From Clavaria fumosa (lineage: Eukaryota; Basidiomycota; Agaricomycetes; Agaricales; Clavariaceae): a stretch of DNA of 64,000 nucleotides. Of the stretch, positions 32,760 to 43,097 are shown piece after piece. Each line of letters starts with the position of its first letter. Within the stretch, counting starts at the first letter, position 1. Position numbers and translations under genes: made by a program. A model generated the notes under the pieces. The model was not told the DNA's origin, did not search any database, and saw nothing but the letters and a program-made list of their open reading frames with translations. The stretch is from assembly GCA_951802425.1 (NCBI GenBank), contig OX637794.1:4960001-5024000 (forward strand), in the 5' to 3' direction.

Positions 32760-34350
32760 ACTCCCCACCAAACCTGAGGAACTGTTTGAGGGCGGTGGCA
32801 GCACCCAGCAGCGAGCGGCGGCAGCGACTAGCAGCAAGTGGCGGCGGCGATTGCGACCAGCAGCAGTGGTGGCGGCAACCAAAACGGTGGCAGCGGTGAC
32901 CAGCAGCGGTGCCAACAGCGGTGGCGGGCGGCGGCAGCAGCAGCGGTGGCGGCAGCACCGACAGCAGCGGCGGCAGCAGCAACACTGACAGCAGCGGTGA
33001 CGGCGGCACTGACAGCAGCAGCGGCGGCGGCACCGACAGCAATAGCGGCAGCGGCACCAACAGCAGTGGCGGCAGCAGCACCAACAGCAGCGACAGGGGC
33101 AGCGGCGGGGGCGGCACCGACAGCAGCGGCGGGGGCAGCACCAACAGCAGTGGCGGGGGCGGCACCGACAGCAGTGGCGGGGGCGGCACCGACAGCAGCA
33201 GCGGGGGCGGCACTGACAGCAGCGGTGGGGGCGGCACCGACAACAGCGGCGGGGGCGGCACCAACAGCAGCGGCAGGGGCGGCACCGACAGCAGCAGCGG
33301 GGGCGGCACTGACAGCAGCGGCGGGGGTGGCGCTGACAGCAGCAGCGGCGGGGGCAGCACTGACAGCAGCAGTGGCGGCGGCACCAACAGCAGCGGTGGC
33401 GGCAGCGCCAACGGCAGCAGCGGCGGCGGCACCGACAGCAACGGCGGCGGCAGCACCAACAGCGGGGGCGGCGGCGGCACCAACAGCACCAACAGCAGCG
33501 GCAGCACCAACAGCAGCGGCGGCACCGACAGCAATGGCGGCGGCGGCGGCGGCACTGACAGCAGCAGCGGCGGCGGCGGCACTGACAGCAGCAGTGGCGG
33601 CGGCGGCACTGACAGCAGCAGTGGCGGCGGCGGCACTGATAGCAGCGGCGGCGGCGGCAGCACCAACAGCAGGGGCAGCGGCGGCGGCAACACCAATAGT
33701 GGGGGCGGCGGTGGCACTGACAGCAGCGGCGGCGGCGGCAGCACCAACAGCAGGGGCAGCGGCAGCGGCACTGACAGCAGCGGCGGCGGCGGCACCGACA
33801 GCAACGGCGGCGGCAGCACCAACAGCGGGGGCAGCGGCGGCGGCAACACCAACAGCAGGGGCGGCGGCGGCACCAACAGCACCAACAGCAGCGGCGGCGG
33901 TGGCGGCAGCGCCAACAGCAGCAGTGGCGGCAGCACCGACAGCAGCAGCAGCGGCGGCACCAACAGCAGCGGCAGCGGCGGCACCACCAACAGCGGGGGC
34001 GGCGGCGGCACTGACAGCAGCAGTGGCGGCGGCGGCACCGACAGCAACGGCGGCGGCGGCAGCGGCAGCGCCAACAGCAGCAGTGGCGGCAGCACCGACA
34101 GCAGCAGCGGCACCAACAGCAGTGGTGGCGGCGGCACAGCAGCGGCGGTGGCGGCACCATCAGCAACGGCGGCGGCACCACCAACAGCGGGGGCGGTGGC
34201 GGCACTGACAGCAGCAGCGGCGGTGGCGGCACCGACAGCAGCGGTGGCGGCGGCACTGACAGCAGCGGCGGTGGCGGCGGCGGAACCGATAGCAATGGCG
34301 GCAGCGGCAGCACCGACAGGTGGTGGCGGCAGTAGCAGCAGCAGTGGCAG
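32760..34350. repeat. GGC/AGC-rich trinucleotide minisatellite, about 1.6 kb
   Basis: Mosaic of ggcggc, cagcag, gcaccaac and gcactgac units, with higher-order repeats of about 27-60 bp. Several frames on both strands are open because almost no stop-forming triplets occur; no protein is proposed. Confidence 0.93.
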
Positions 34351-34515
34351 GGTAGTCAAAATTAAGGTAATTAAGACAGATTTAAGGCAAGTTTAAGTAA
34401 AATTCATAACTCGAATAGTCTTAATCTAAGTTGTGTCGTCTTAATCTCAAATGTCTGAAAATGTCTTAATCTGCAGTTTAAGACGGTTTAAGAGGAGTTT
34501 CAGTTGGATTCAGTA

Positions 34516-34536
34516 ATTTGACGTTTTGCTGATGAT
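34516..34536 (-). repeat. Right terminal inverted repeat of the nested element
   Basis: 21 bp, perfect reverse complement of 32056-32076; next base returns to the element 2 recombinase relic. Confidence 0.9.
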
Positions 34537-34960
34537 TCCTCTAGCGAAGCACCACTTAAGATACAACGCGATGCTGCAGTTGTAGTTGCGACACGTTTTC
34601 TGCTCATGAAGCTACCAGGGCCTTAGATACCGGAACTTGTGATGGTCGCAGAAGCAGGCTTTGCGTCCCGGACGGCACAGCGTCGACGACTGGTTGTGGT
34701 GGCGCGGCCGCCCCTTCGTCAACCGACAGGGCGCCTGGGTGCCATAAGCTCAACGATAGACTTGGAGGGTGGCAAGGGCATTGCTAGCGGAGCGGTGAGA
34801 GAGAGGGGGGCCAGGACCTGCGCTCGCCCTTATATGCCGCCGATGGAGGTGCGGCTGGCAACACCTCACGAGGCCGCAAATGGTAGAAATACCATAGTAT
34901 CAGAATGCAACAGGAAAAATACCATGAACCATAAGAGGGGCCAACGGCCGCCGAGGCTAT

Positions 34961-35041
34961 GGTAGTCCTATCAATTCAGCAATACCAGGTGGTCCTATCA
35001 ATTCAGCAATACCAGGTAGTCCTATCAATTCAGCAATACCA
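34961..35041. repeat. 27-bp tandem repeat, three copies
   Basis: Three head-to-tail copies starting ggtagtcctatc and ending caatacca, one substitution among them. Followed at 35094-35105 by a run of 12 G. Confidence 0.93.
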
Positions 35042-35399
35042 AAGCTTTATCAAAACCGACGACATGCAGTGGAGGGCATGCGACATTAAAAAAGGGGGGG
35101 GGGGGAGGGCCAGAGGCCACCAAGATTATTGTAGTCGGTGGGAGGCTAGACCAGACCACGAGACAAGGGTAAAAGGCCAGGGAAGCGGGGCGGGGGCGCG
35201 CAGGCGCGAGATAGATGGGACAGGACGGGGGACCGACCGACCAGGCGCCTGGATTGGACAAGGGGCAGCAGGACGTGGTGGGACTGACTGATGAAGGATG
35301 CGGTGGCACTGACTGACAACGGGCTCGGCGGACCGGGCGATGAGACACAGCGCCTCGGGCGATGAAGCACAAGCGGTGAGCTAGATCTCGGCAGCATGA

Positions 35400-36480
35400 T
35401 CAATGAACGGGCGGAGACAGGCGGGGAACCTCGCAGGGAAGGGGGGGGGCGGGGTCCAGGAGGATGCAGGCCGCGCAAGGGGCCGTCCGCTGGGTTCTGT
35501 GCAGACGGAATCCACAGCACACGGAGCCAGAGTTCGTGTTCTTACAGAAGCAGCAGGATGTGGCGCAGGACAGTATTCTGATGGGTCTCACTGGAGTGAC
35601 CTGCCGCAAAGGCCAGGATGATCCCTTGGTCGTTTGAATGCACCACGAAGGTGGCCCTGCTCAGGCCCATCTGGATCGCGACCAGTACCGCCATCTCGAG
35701 CGCCACCATCTCCGCCCGGCCTATCCGACAGCCAGCCATCCTGGAGGGGCCAAGCGAGCCACCTCCTGCTATAGACCAGCCCTATCCCCCAGGTTGTGGA
35801 GGCATCGACCACGAAGGGGCAGCCGTGCTTGGGGCCATGTGCCTTGATCTGGATTCCGCAGCCAGACACCGAGAGCGATCCATCCACCCCGTCCGCTAGG
35901 ACATCACGCGTCGGGAAGAGGCGCACGAATTCCGACTTCAAGCGCATGAAGTGGGCTGCGAAGGCATATAGGGAGGGCAGGTGAGCGCGGCTCGACGGGA
36001 CCACCACCGAGCAGTGGTTTAGCGAGTCTATGGCGGACAAGCATTTCCGGTGGTCAATCGAACAGCCAGGCCTCCATGCTGACAGCTTCTCCAGGAATTT
36101 TGCCCTCTCGGAGTCTGGGATCGAGATGCTCTTTTCCTGTAGATCCCGGACAAAGCCGATGTAGCGGAAACGGCTGGCAAATGGAGCACACTTCTGGGCG
36201 GACCAAGGCCAACCAAGCTCAGATGCCATGACCCAGATGACTGACTCGTCATACAGGTAGGACCATGGCCCGGACGGGGAGGAGGAAAATCTCTTTTGCC
36301 GCATCTGCACAGCGGCCGAAAATTCCACTGGAGATCGCACAGCCGAAACAGCAGCAATGGTCCATGCGGGCGGACTTGAGACCGGCAGTGGGCGTGAAGC
36401 GGACCCCGCCCGCAGGCACACTGACCTCACACAGCCTGGGCAGGACAAGCTGGCGCGTGGCGACATGAAAGGCGGGCAGA
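35400..36480 (-). pseudogene. RT-RNase H relic of element 2 lacking the catalytic Asp pair
   Basis: Minus-strand translation gives DHCCCFGCAISSGIFGRCADAAKEIFL, then SGPWSYLYDES, RNase H DASTTWGIG and NPADGP, closely matching element 1. Between AAKEIFL and SGPWSY about 75 bp are missing (near 36270-36285), which removes the WADDF catalytic motif. The N-terminal palm is absent beyond about 36375. Dead copy. The 140 bp before 35400 are spacer of the element. Confidence 0.82.
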
Positions 36481-37170
36481 CGGCAGGACGGACTCTCAAT
36501 GTGGCCCGCTGACTGTGTCAATACTGCGTAGACAATACTGTAGTTACTGCAGGACAGCTCGCCCTATGAATGGCCGTAGACACCGAGGGGAGGCGGGGGC
36601 CAGAAGCACTAATCTCCCCGCAGCTGCGGCCGAAGACGACCGAGTGCTTAGCAGGGCAGGCCCCGTGGCACGGGGACAGCGATGAGCTGCTGCCGCTCCA
36701 GCCCCCGATGGCAACGGCAAGACGAGGCAAGAGGCGGCAGTGGTGCTTCTCGTGGCCACTACAACTGAGATGGCTCAGGTAGGCCCACCCAGGCCCATGA
36801 CCACAGCCAAGAGACGGAGGAGCTTGACCTTGCCCGGCAGGCCACTGCAAGGGGACGACACAGCACTCCTAGCCCAACATCCCCCTGTGACGCGTGCTAT
36901 GTGAGGGCAGGCTCCACGAGGCGAAGTGCAGAGCGTGGCAGCAGCAAGCTCAAAGCTCGCTCCAGAATGGCGTCATGCGCACTTAGGGACCGCAGCTGCG
37001 GCCGGGCACAAGCCCCCAGAGAGGGGAGCGGCGTCCATGCATGGGAGCAGGGCCTAAACAATAATGATATAATAATAGAGGGTGGCACTGAGAGAGCGCT
37101 CTCACGACAGCGAATACAGAGAGATTCTGCATGAAAACAAGTCAATCCTCTTTGCAATGCGTGCTATGCG
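36480..37170. repeat. Second copy of the RNase H 3' end and repeat-family DNA
   Basis: 36480-36600 again matches the reverse complement of the element 1 RNase H end and following spacer, although the same part is already present at 35400-35500, so element 2 contains overlapping fragments of two copies. From about 36890 the text gccgcagctgcggccgggcacaag...catgcatgggagcag matches the tandem array at 60640-61860. Confidence 0.6.
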
Positions 37171-37179
37171 AGGGTGCGC

Positions 37180-37990
37180 CTCTCGGATGACAACGGCGCA
37201 GGCACCAGTGAGCGGCAGCAAGGGCGTCAATGGCACAGGCAAGCGTGGCGAGGACAACAACAGTGCAGGCACCAGCAAGCGGCGGTGTGGACAACAACGG
37301 CACGGGCAACTGGTGGCAAGGACAACAACGTCACAGGCAAGCAGCGGCAAGGGACAACAGTACAAGCGGTGGCAAGGACAACGACAGTGCAGGCACCAGC
37401 AAGCGGCGGTGTGGACAACAATACCACGGGCAACCAGCGGCAAGGACAACAACGTTACAGGCAAGCAGCGGCAAGGGACAACAGTACAGGCACCAGCAAG
37501 CAGCGGCAAGGATGACAACAGTGACCAACAACAGAAGGCACCAGCGGTTGGCCAAGAGGACTGAGCCGAGACACATGCGATGCAGCAGAGGAATGATGGC
37601 AGGCACAAGCAGTGCCTGCTGGCCAAGAGGACTAGCCAGAGACGCATGCGATGCGACAGAGGAACAATGGCCAAGAGGGCTGGCCAGAGACGCATGCGAT
37701 GCAACAGAGGAACGATAGCAGGCACAAGCAGTGCCTGCTGGCCAAGAGAAATGGCCGGAGACACATGCGATACGAAAGAGGAACGACGGCAGGCACAAGT
37801 GGTGCCTGCTGGCCAAGAGGACTGGCCGGAGATGCGTGCGATGCAACAGAGGATGATGGCAGGCACAAGCGGCACCTGCTGGCCAAGAGGACTGGCCGGA
37901 GACACATGCGATGCGAAAGAGGAACGACAGCAGTCACAAGCAGTGCCTGCTGGCCAAGAGGACTGTCCGAGATGCATGTGATGCGACAGA
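37180..37990. repeat. Two adjoining minisatellites
   Basis: 37180-37530 is built of ggcaaggacaacaac and gtgcaggcaccagcaag units. 37560-37990 is a minisatellite of about 75-80 bp units around caggcacaagcagtgcctgc, whose centre is palindromic, followed by tggccaagaggactggcc and a cgatgcgaaagaggaacga segment. Related units occur at 61540-61860. Confidence 0.85.
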
Positions 37991-38066
37991 GGATATCCGC
38001 CGGACATCGAACACCCTCGGACGCTGGGAATCTGGCACCTTCCTAGGTTACTGGTGGGCAGCAGAG
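37990..38066 (+). pseudogene. Recombinase C-terminal fragment in opposite orientation
   Basis: On the plus strand this reads LGRWESGTFLGYW, matching LGRWESDAFLAYW of the element 1 recombinase, about 75% identical over 39 bases. Everything else in element 2 is on the minus strand, so this piece was inverted or belongs to another copy. Confidence 0.6.
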
Positions 38067-38775
38067 GCTAACGCGGGCGGCGCTGCAGATTCTGGCGCAG
38101 CCAAGGGGTGCAACAGACCTGGGTGCAGATGAGCTTGTCCGAGGTGTTGGATCGTTAGTCTCAATGCTTCAGCGAAGACTGGATGCCCGAGAACCTGGCC
38201 GAGTGTGAGATCCAGATCTACCAGTGTGCCAGACCCTCCCGACTCGGGAGCACAACTCGCAGGGAGAGCATGCGGCGTCCTCCGGACGTGCAGGCAAGGA
38301 CGGAGGACGGCCAGGTCCTGGAGCGACCGGGCTTGACGGGGCCCGGCGGGGCGGAGATGAAGGAAGGGCAGATGTGGGGACGTGAGCCCTGGGATCCCGA
38401 GAGGAGGGAGCGGTTGTAGAAGGAGGAATGGCAGAGGCCGCAGGGGCCCGCGATCCACGCTGGGAGGTGCCCCCTTGAAACTGAAGGAGATTCGACGGCC
38501 GGCGGGTCAAGGCGAACCCTCTTCCTCCCAGGGTCTCTACCCGCCGGGAGTGGGGAGAGCCCGAGGCCACCCTGGGCCAACCCAGCGTCCCGCTCGGACC
38601 AGGGAGTGGCGCCGCAGCAGGCCCCAGCAGGTGCCGGATGTGAGTCCGGATTGGAAGTACTAGTGACCCAGAGGACTGTCTCTGGGAGGCTGGAGAGATG
38701 GATCGGAGTCCTGAGGGGAATGGTCCTGAAGGACGGAGTCACCAGAGCTGCGGAGCTGCGAGTGGTGAAAGCCAT
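38067..38775 (-). pseudogene. Gag relic of element 2
   Basis: Starts at 38775 with MAFTTRSSAA, matching MAITTRSSAA of element 1, and keeps LPAGRDPGRKRVRLDPP against PPAGRDPGGKRARLDPP. Later parts need frame changes. The zinc-knuckle end is missing, replaced by the minisatellites. Confidence 0.8.
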
Positions 38776-38779
38776 AGCG

Positions 38780-38960
38780 CGAAACGAAGTGGGAGCAAGT
38801 GTGGGGGATGGGGTGAGTGATGAGACTGGGGAAGGAGAGGGGGAGTTTAAGTATGTGCAGAGGGGGTGATGTCATCGGGTGTGCTGAGAGCATCGAGATG
38901 TGAAGCCCAGTGAGAAGTCCTTTGACACTAGCTGACACTATGTGACAGAAACTGACTGAG
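38780..38960 (-). repeat. A-type terminal repeat of element 2, diverged
   Basis: Similar to the reverse complement of the element 1 A repeat (gcgaaacgaagtgg; gtttaagtatgtgcagaggggg; agtccttt), with many changes and indels. Right limit approximate. Confidence 0.6.
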
Positions 38961-39180
38961 TCGGATAACATCACCCCAAACCATTAGTTCGCACAACTCC
39001 TGGCTCAATCCGTCCCTGCCTGATCAGTCGATTGTAGCCAGCATTTCTGATATTATCAGAAAACTTGTACAATTGTCAATTGCTTCACCCATTCCCTGGC
39101 CTCCTCCATCGCTCGCCCGTTCTCCAGCCTTCTCCTTCGCTTCCTTGCTCGTCCTCCTTTCCCTGAGCATGTAGTGGCCA

Positions 39181-40521
39181 TTAATTTCGTGATCTTGCAG
39201 TCTGAAAATGCTCGTAAGAATGATACAGATGAAAGAAAGCGTTAGCATACCTTGACACGATCATTGTAAGTCTAAAACAAGCTGGATAAGTGGCTGAGCT
39301 ACGGCAAAGAAAGTAAAATACCTGAAGCTTTTCTTTGTCCTGTTGAACGTCACTCCAGAACTCTTCAAATTGGCCCAGAGTTCCAGTTAGATTTGCGGCC
39401 TTCCATTCGCGAGCACATTCCCATCTATAAAGCCATCACAACACAAGAGAATGGACAAGAATTCGGACCACTTACTTTGGTGACACAGTCTGTGGCGGCT
39501 GCCACGAGCCTCGGCCACCTTTTCCAGCCTTCTTCTGTGTTTGCGGCGCTGTGGTGACTGCTATTTCGGACACATGAACTGGCTGCTGGGCCTGCTGGGT
39601 ACTAGTCGACGTTGACGGACTTGCTTTTGAATTGACAAAGCTAATGAAAACAAATGTCAGTAGATTGAATAATAGAGTAATGGAGTTACCTGTCAATAGC
39701 CTCGACTAAACGTTTGACCTTTCCCTCCAAAAGTCCCGCATCAACCCCGCGATCTTGAACAAGGTGCTCGAGAAGGGCAACCAGCCCAACCAGTCCAAAC
39801 TTTCCACGTATGACAAGGGGCTTGATATTGTCGATTTTGTGCGGGAGAAGCACATTGAGCTTCTGATCCCATACCTCCCAAATGTCTGCATCGTTTGCAA
39901 TGTCCTTCGTCAAGTCTTTGGGTGGCAAGCTGTAGGAGGCGAGCGGATGTGTTTTATTTGCCAGAGGGACATGTTTTGGAAGTTTCTTGACCTTCTCGCG
40001 AAGCGTTTGAAGGACAGGGTTAAGGTTTGCTGTGGAGAATATAGGGCGGGCAGGCAGCAGCATAGGTTGGGACACAGGATTGAGCATGTCAAGCGAAGAA
40101 GGGCGGGGTTGCTGAGATCCTTGCATGGCAAGATTGAGCGAGACAGGTTGGGATAGAGGATGATTTTCAGTCGAGGTTAGAATTTATTTGCCATTGTAGA
40201 AGCAGCACGATTCGAACCTTGTACAGTCAGCGGGCCACTGAGAGAGTCGATGTTGATTGTAAAATTTGCTCTGAAGGTTATCTAGAGATGAGTTTGACTT
40301 GGCTCAGAGGCATATATAATATTACTCACCTCATTGAAACCACGTTGTCTCTTTCTAACCCAGGATTGTTGGGTTGCACGCTCCTCTAAGCCCATTCCTG
40401 CCTCCAACTCACGCTGTGCTGCATGATCATACCAGGTTCGTGTTGGAATTGCCCGGCCTTCGGGAGGGGCCTGACAGTACTTCTGACATGTGCAAATTCT
40501 CGTTCCAGACCCCATGGCCAT
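39181..40521 (-). CDS. Seven-exon protein of unknown function
   Basis: Not recognised. Exons 40521-40330, 40281-40218, 40119-39690, 39640-39476, 39424-39322, 39271-39251 and 39201-39181 keep phase throughout and give 331 residues. The N terminus has a Cys/His cluster (CTCQKYCQ, then RTWYDHAAQRELE) that could bind zinc. The middle is Pro-rich, then a helical stretch (WEVWDQKLNVLLP, LVALLEHLVQDRG, KRLVEAIDR), a Ser/Thr/Gln-rich linker, and a short charged C terminus (EFWSDVQQDKEKLQ). The last two exons are only 21 nt each. It lies between two Ngaro elements with an A-repeat relic about 150 bp upstream, so it may be a transposon-associated gene instead of a core host gene. Confidence 0.6.
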
Positions 40522-40674
40522 GAAATGGAAGCAGAGATGGGGGAAAATGAGTTCTATTCAGGTTCTAAGTACGACACGAGTCTGAATGTGCCAGTCGATG
40601 TCAGATTTGATCACCAGCATCGACCCAAGTCAGCCAAAGTCACGGGGTGTCAACGCACTCTTCACTGGGTGTGA

Positions 40675-40778
40675 AGGATCGCGGGCAGCGAACATGGTTG
40701 CACGTGATTGATGAGGCCTTTCATTGGCCAAGACATTGTCTTCTTGTCACACTCATGTGACTGAACCCTCCCGTTGTT
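40675..40778 (-). repeat. Orphan A-repeat fragment of the element 1 family
   Basis: About 104 bp matching the reverse complement of the outer part of the element 1 A repeat (ggccaagacattgtcttc, tgaaccctcccg). Nothing else of the element remains here. It lies upstream of the 331-residue gene on the same strand and 36 bp from the left end of element 3. Confidence 0.8.
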
Positions 40779-40813
40779 GGAAGGTCACATGACCCATGGT
40801 GGAAGATCAGATT

Positions 40814-40983
40814 TGCACGGACTCGAAACGGAACAAGTAAGAGTCCGACATCTCGGACAAAGCCAAACAAACTCAAATTCAAACATAATTTTCTATTCTA
40901 CACCTCCTCTCTCTCCTACCATTACCACCTCTGTAGCACCAGTTGTTAACGTTACACTCTACTCCTCGCTCTCAATTTTTAAA
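40814..40983 (+). repeat. Element 3 terminal repeat A1
   Basis: 170 bp from tgcacggactcg to caatttttaaa, repeated at 46244-46413. The gag ATG follows 40 bp later. Confidence 0.93.
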
Positions 40984-41023
40984 TCGCTGTCTTTCCGGGC
41001 TCCTTTGAAAGGTCACAGCTCCC

Positions 41024-43097
41024 ATGGTAACGACTCGAAACTCCTCGGCGCCTCCCGAGCCAGTAGCTGCCCCTGCAGGCACGGCCAATAAGGGGAAGGG
41101 CCGTAGCAAGCCCCATCTTTCGCCGGTCGGCGAGGAAGATTCCGCAGAGGAGCCGGCTGAGCTGGATCTGGATCTCTTGGATCTGAACCGTCTTGATGCC
41201 CAATTGGGTAGTGCAAATCAAAGCGCATATACGGAGCCTGGCGCTAGCCACGCCACAAGGGACACGCCTCTAGTGGGAGGGATACGGAGGCCCAGAGTCG
41301 CAGACTCTTCCCCCTTATCAACGGGTGATCTACTGTCCAGCCCACTCCCTCGCCCCGCTGCAAAGAAGCTCAGAGGAGTACCTAAACCAGTATTCAAAGC
41401 TGGAGAAGGAGGTGGACCCCGGGGGAATTCATCGAATCTACTACCCCCCGCTGAAATCGACGCACCGCCGGGGAGGTCGGGCTCCATCACTAGCCCACTG
41501 GGCAGCCACCTTACCGGGCCTGGCTTACCAGGAGACCGTGCGCCCGCCGCTATGCGGGGCCCGATAGCTGCCGCCCCCGGGGCCCCGACTTGGGCACCCA
41601 TCCCTACACACTTATCTCGGCCTACCCCTGTGCATACACCTCGGTTACCGGGTGCCCCTGCCTTACCTTCGTTGAATGCCTCTGCTACTCTACCCCAGAG
41701 TGCACCTAATACCCCGCAACCAAACGCTGCTCTACAGCCAGGTCTAGGTGGGCTACCACCGTACCTACCATGCCGCAGGATTACTGCTAATAGGATTATC
41801 CCTATGGTTAGATCCCATACCGGCACCTGTGCCTTCCTCTCTCGTTACAGCCCCAGTGCTGCCAGCTCCTGGGTTGCAGAGTACTTCGTCTGATTCCACT
41901 GCCCGGCTGGACCCCGTTTCGGGTTTGGCGAGGGCACCGGCCATGGGTGGGTCTAGCGCCGGCCCACCTTCAGGCCCGCTAGCAGCCGCGGGTGGCCCCG
42001 TTACAGGCTTATCCCCAGACTTGACAGCAGCGGAGCTCGAGGGGTTTATCGCAGCCATCGTGTCTAAGACCATAGAAGCGGCGCTTACCGCTCGGGGTCC
42101 CCCTACCTCGGCAGCTACTGCCCTCAGGGTACCGCAGATCGAGGCCCTTCCATTAGGCCCTTCCGGCACTTTTCCTGCTGCCCCTACCTCCGTGTCGCTG
42201 GTGGCCACTGATGCCCAGCTGGACCCTAATAAAGTTATTGAGCCCCCACACATCATCCGTATACTGGAATTGGGTTGGCGCAAACACATCCCGTTGCACC
42301 ACCTCACAAACGCCCGGTGCAGGGCCACTGCGTTTGTTGCAGAAGCTCCCACTGACACCCTCGTGGTAGGTCAGTCCGGGGCCTTGGAAATCAAACAGGC
42401 TAATCTGGACGCCTCCGGGGAGGCGGCAATCTCTCTGGCGGAGTTCGGGGAGGCTTGGCCCCGTTTCTGCAACATGGTGGAGAGGCATTTGGCCTCCACC
42501 CAGCGAGCAGAGATCGCTAGTGCCTTCCGATGCCATTACTCGTTCCTAGCCTCTCGCACCGACTTCACGGAGCGGTTCCGCCTCTATGTCACTTACGACA
42601 TCCATATACGTCAGAGTTTCATCCAGTATTCCGAGTCCTTTTCTCCTTCCGTCTTCCAATACCAAGTATGGAATGACATTGTGGACAGAGACCGCTCCGC
42701 CCAGCTGGCCGCGATGCAGGCCTCCCTCAACTCAAATCAGGGATCTCGGCCCTTTCGACCCCCGGTGGGTGGCGTCCCTCCCACGAATAGTGGACGCCGC
42801 GGAGGCCGCATCCCCGCCCATGCACCTACACCCGGTCACCATGGGGGTGGTGGGCGACCAACCCGCTGCTTCATCTGCCTCGCCTCGTCGCATGGTGGTA
42901 GGGACTGTCCCTCCACCAACAATGGATTCCTCACGAAGTCCAGCGATGGGACCTGGAAGCCACCCGCCCCGTTCAAAGACGCTGTCTGTTTCCGCTTCAA
43001 CGGGTCGCGCGGGTGCTTTACGAGTGCCTGTCCCTTCGCTCACATCTGCTCCCTCTGTGGGTCTAGTGAGCACTGTGCCCAGAGCCACCAGCTCTAA
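41024..43097 (+). CDS. Gag of element 3 with zinc knuckles and an intron
   Basis: Structural protein, about 669 residues. Exon 1 41024-41747 (or 41741) joins exon 2 at 41812: the first frame otherwise runs into unrelated sequence and stops, while removal of a 64- or 70-nt intron (acceptor tatggttag) restores one frame. A Pro/Ala-rich N terminus is followed by a conserved gag block (HIIRILELGWRKHIPLHHL, YDIHIRQSF), a CCHC knuckle CFICLASSHGGRDC, and Cys/His motifs CPFAH and CSLCGSSEHC. The intron position matches that in element 1 gag, just before a DPIPxP segment. The TAA at 43095-43097 is overlapped by the RT frame. Confidence 0.78.

Larger units (their letters stand above)
32056..34536. mobile_element. 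Nonautonomous TIR element with trinucleotide-repeat core
   Basis: A 2481-bp insertion bounded by perfect 21-bp terminal inverted repeats (32056-32076 and 34516-34536, outer ends atcatcagcaaaacg). Subterminal DNA is AT-rich with three direct copies of GTCTTAATCT at 34418, 34438 and 34463. The core is almost entirely GC-rich trinucleotide repeat with no transposase gene. Flanking bases join to recreate the recombinase relic of element 2, so the insertion boundary is well fixed; no target-site duplication is visible. Superfamily unknown. Confidence 0.72.
31301..34960 (-). pseudogene. Tyrosine recombinase relic of element 2, interrupted
   Basis: Minus-strand relic of the recombinase. The C-terminal half is at 31301-32055 (PITIARLLALC and PLDAACL align with ITINHLLMLC and PLDAACL of element 1). 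The N-terminal part resumes at about 34537-34960, beyond the TIR insertion. Multiple frameshifts and stops; not functional. Confidence 0.7.
31133..38960 (-). mobile_element. Ngaro-type element 2, decayed, minus strand, with nested insertions
   Basis: Read on the minus strand the order is A-like (about 38960-38780), gag relic, RT-RNase H relic, recombinase relic, B-like (31300-31133), the order of element 1 but without a second A-B pair. It is related to element 1 and not to element 3. The left edge, gtcttggctctg, is the reverse complement of the element 1 B end. It is split by a TIR element (32056-34536) and by minisatellite DNA (about 36600-37990). The right edge is diffuse and given to within tens of bases. 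Confidence 0.8.

Noticed and set aside
32637..34396. Very long open frames on both strands (Pro/Leu-, Ala/Thr- and Gly/Ser-rich, 450-560 residues)
   Set aside because: All lie in the GGC/AGC triplet array; stops are absent because of composition. No start context, no domain, and four overlapping frames are open at once.
32210..35041. CRISPR-like array from regularly spaced repeats
   Set aside because: Repeats are contiguous tandem or triplet units with no unique spacers, in a eukaryotic retroelement context.
37082..38046. Gln/Thr-rich and Arg-rich frames of 100-300 residues
   Set aside because: Produced by two minisatellites; unit length changes shift the frame repeatedly and no conserved domain is present.
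40185..40260. Possible tRNA on the minus strand (ggttcgaatc T-loop-like text)
   Set aside because: The flanking bases do not pair as a T stem and no acceptor or anticodon stem can be built; the text lies across an exon end and intron of the unknown gene.
41218..42358. Minus-strand frames of about 200 residues opposite element 3 gag
   Set aside because: Composition-driven antisense frames; the sense strand explains the sequence.
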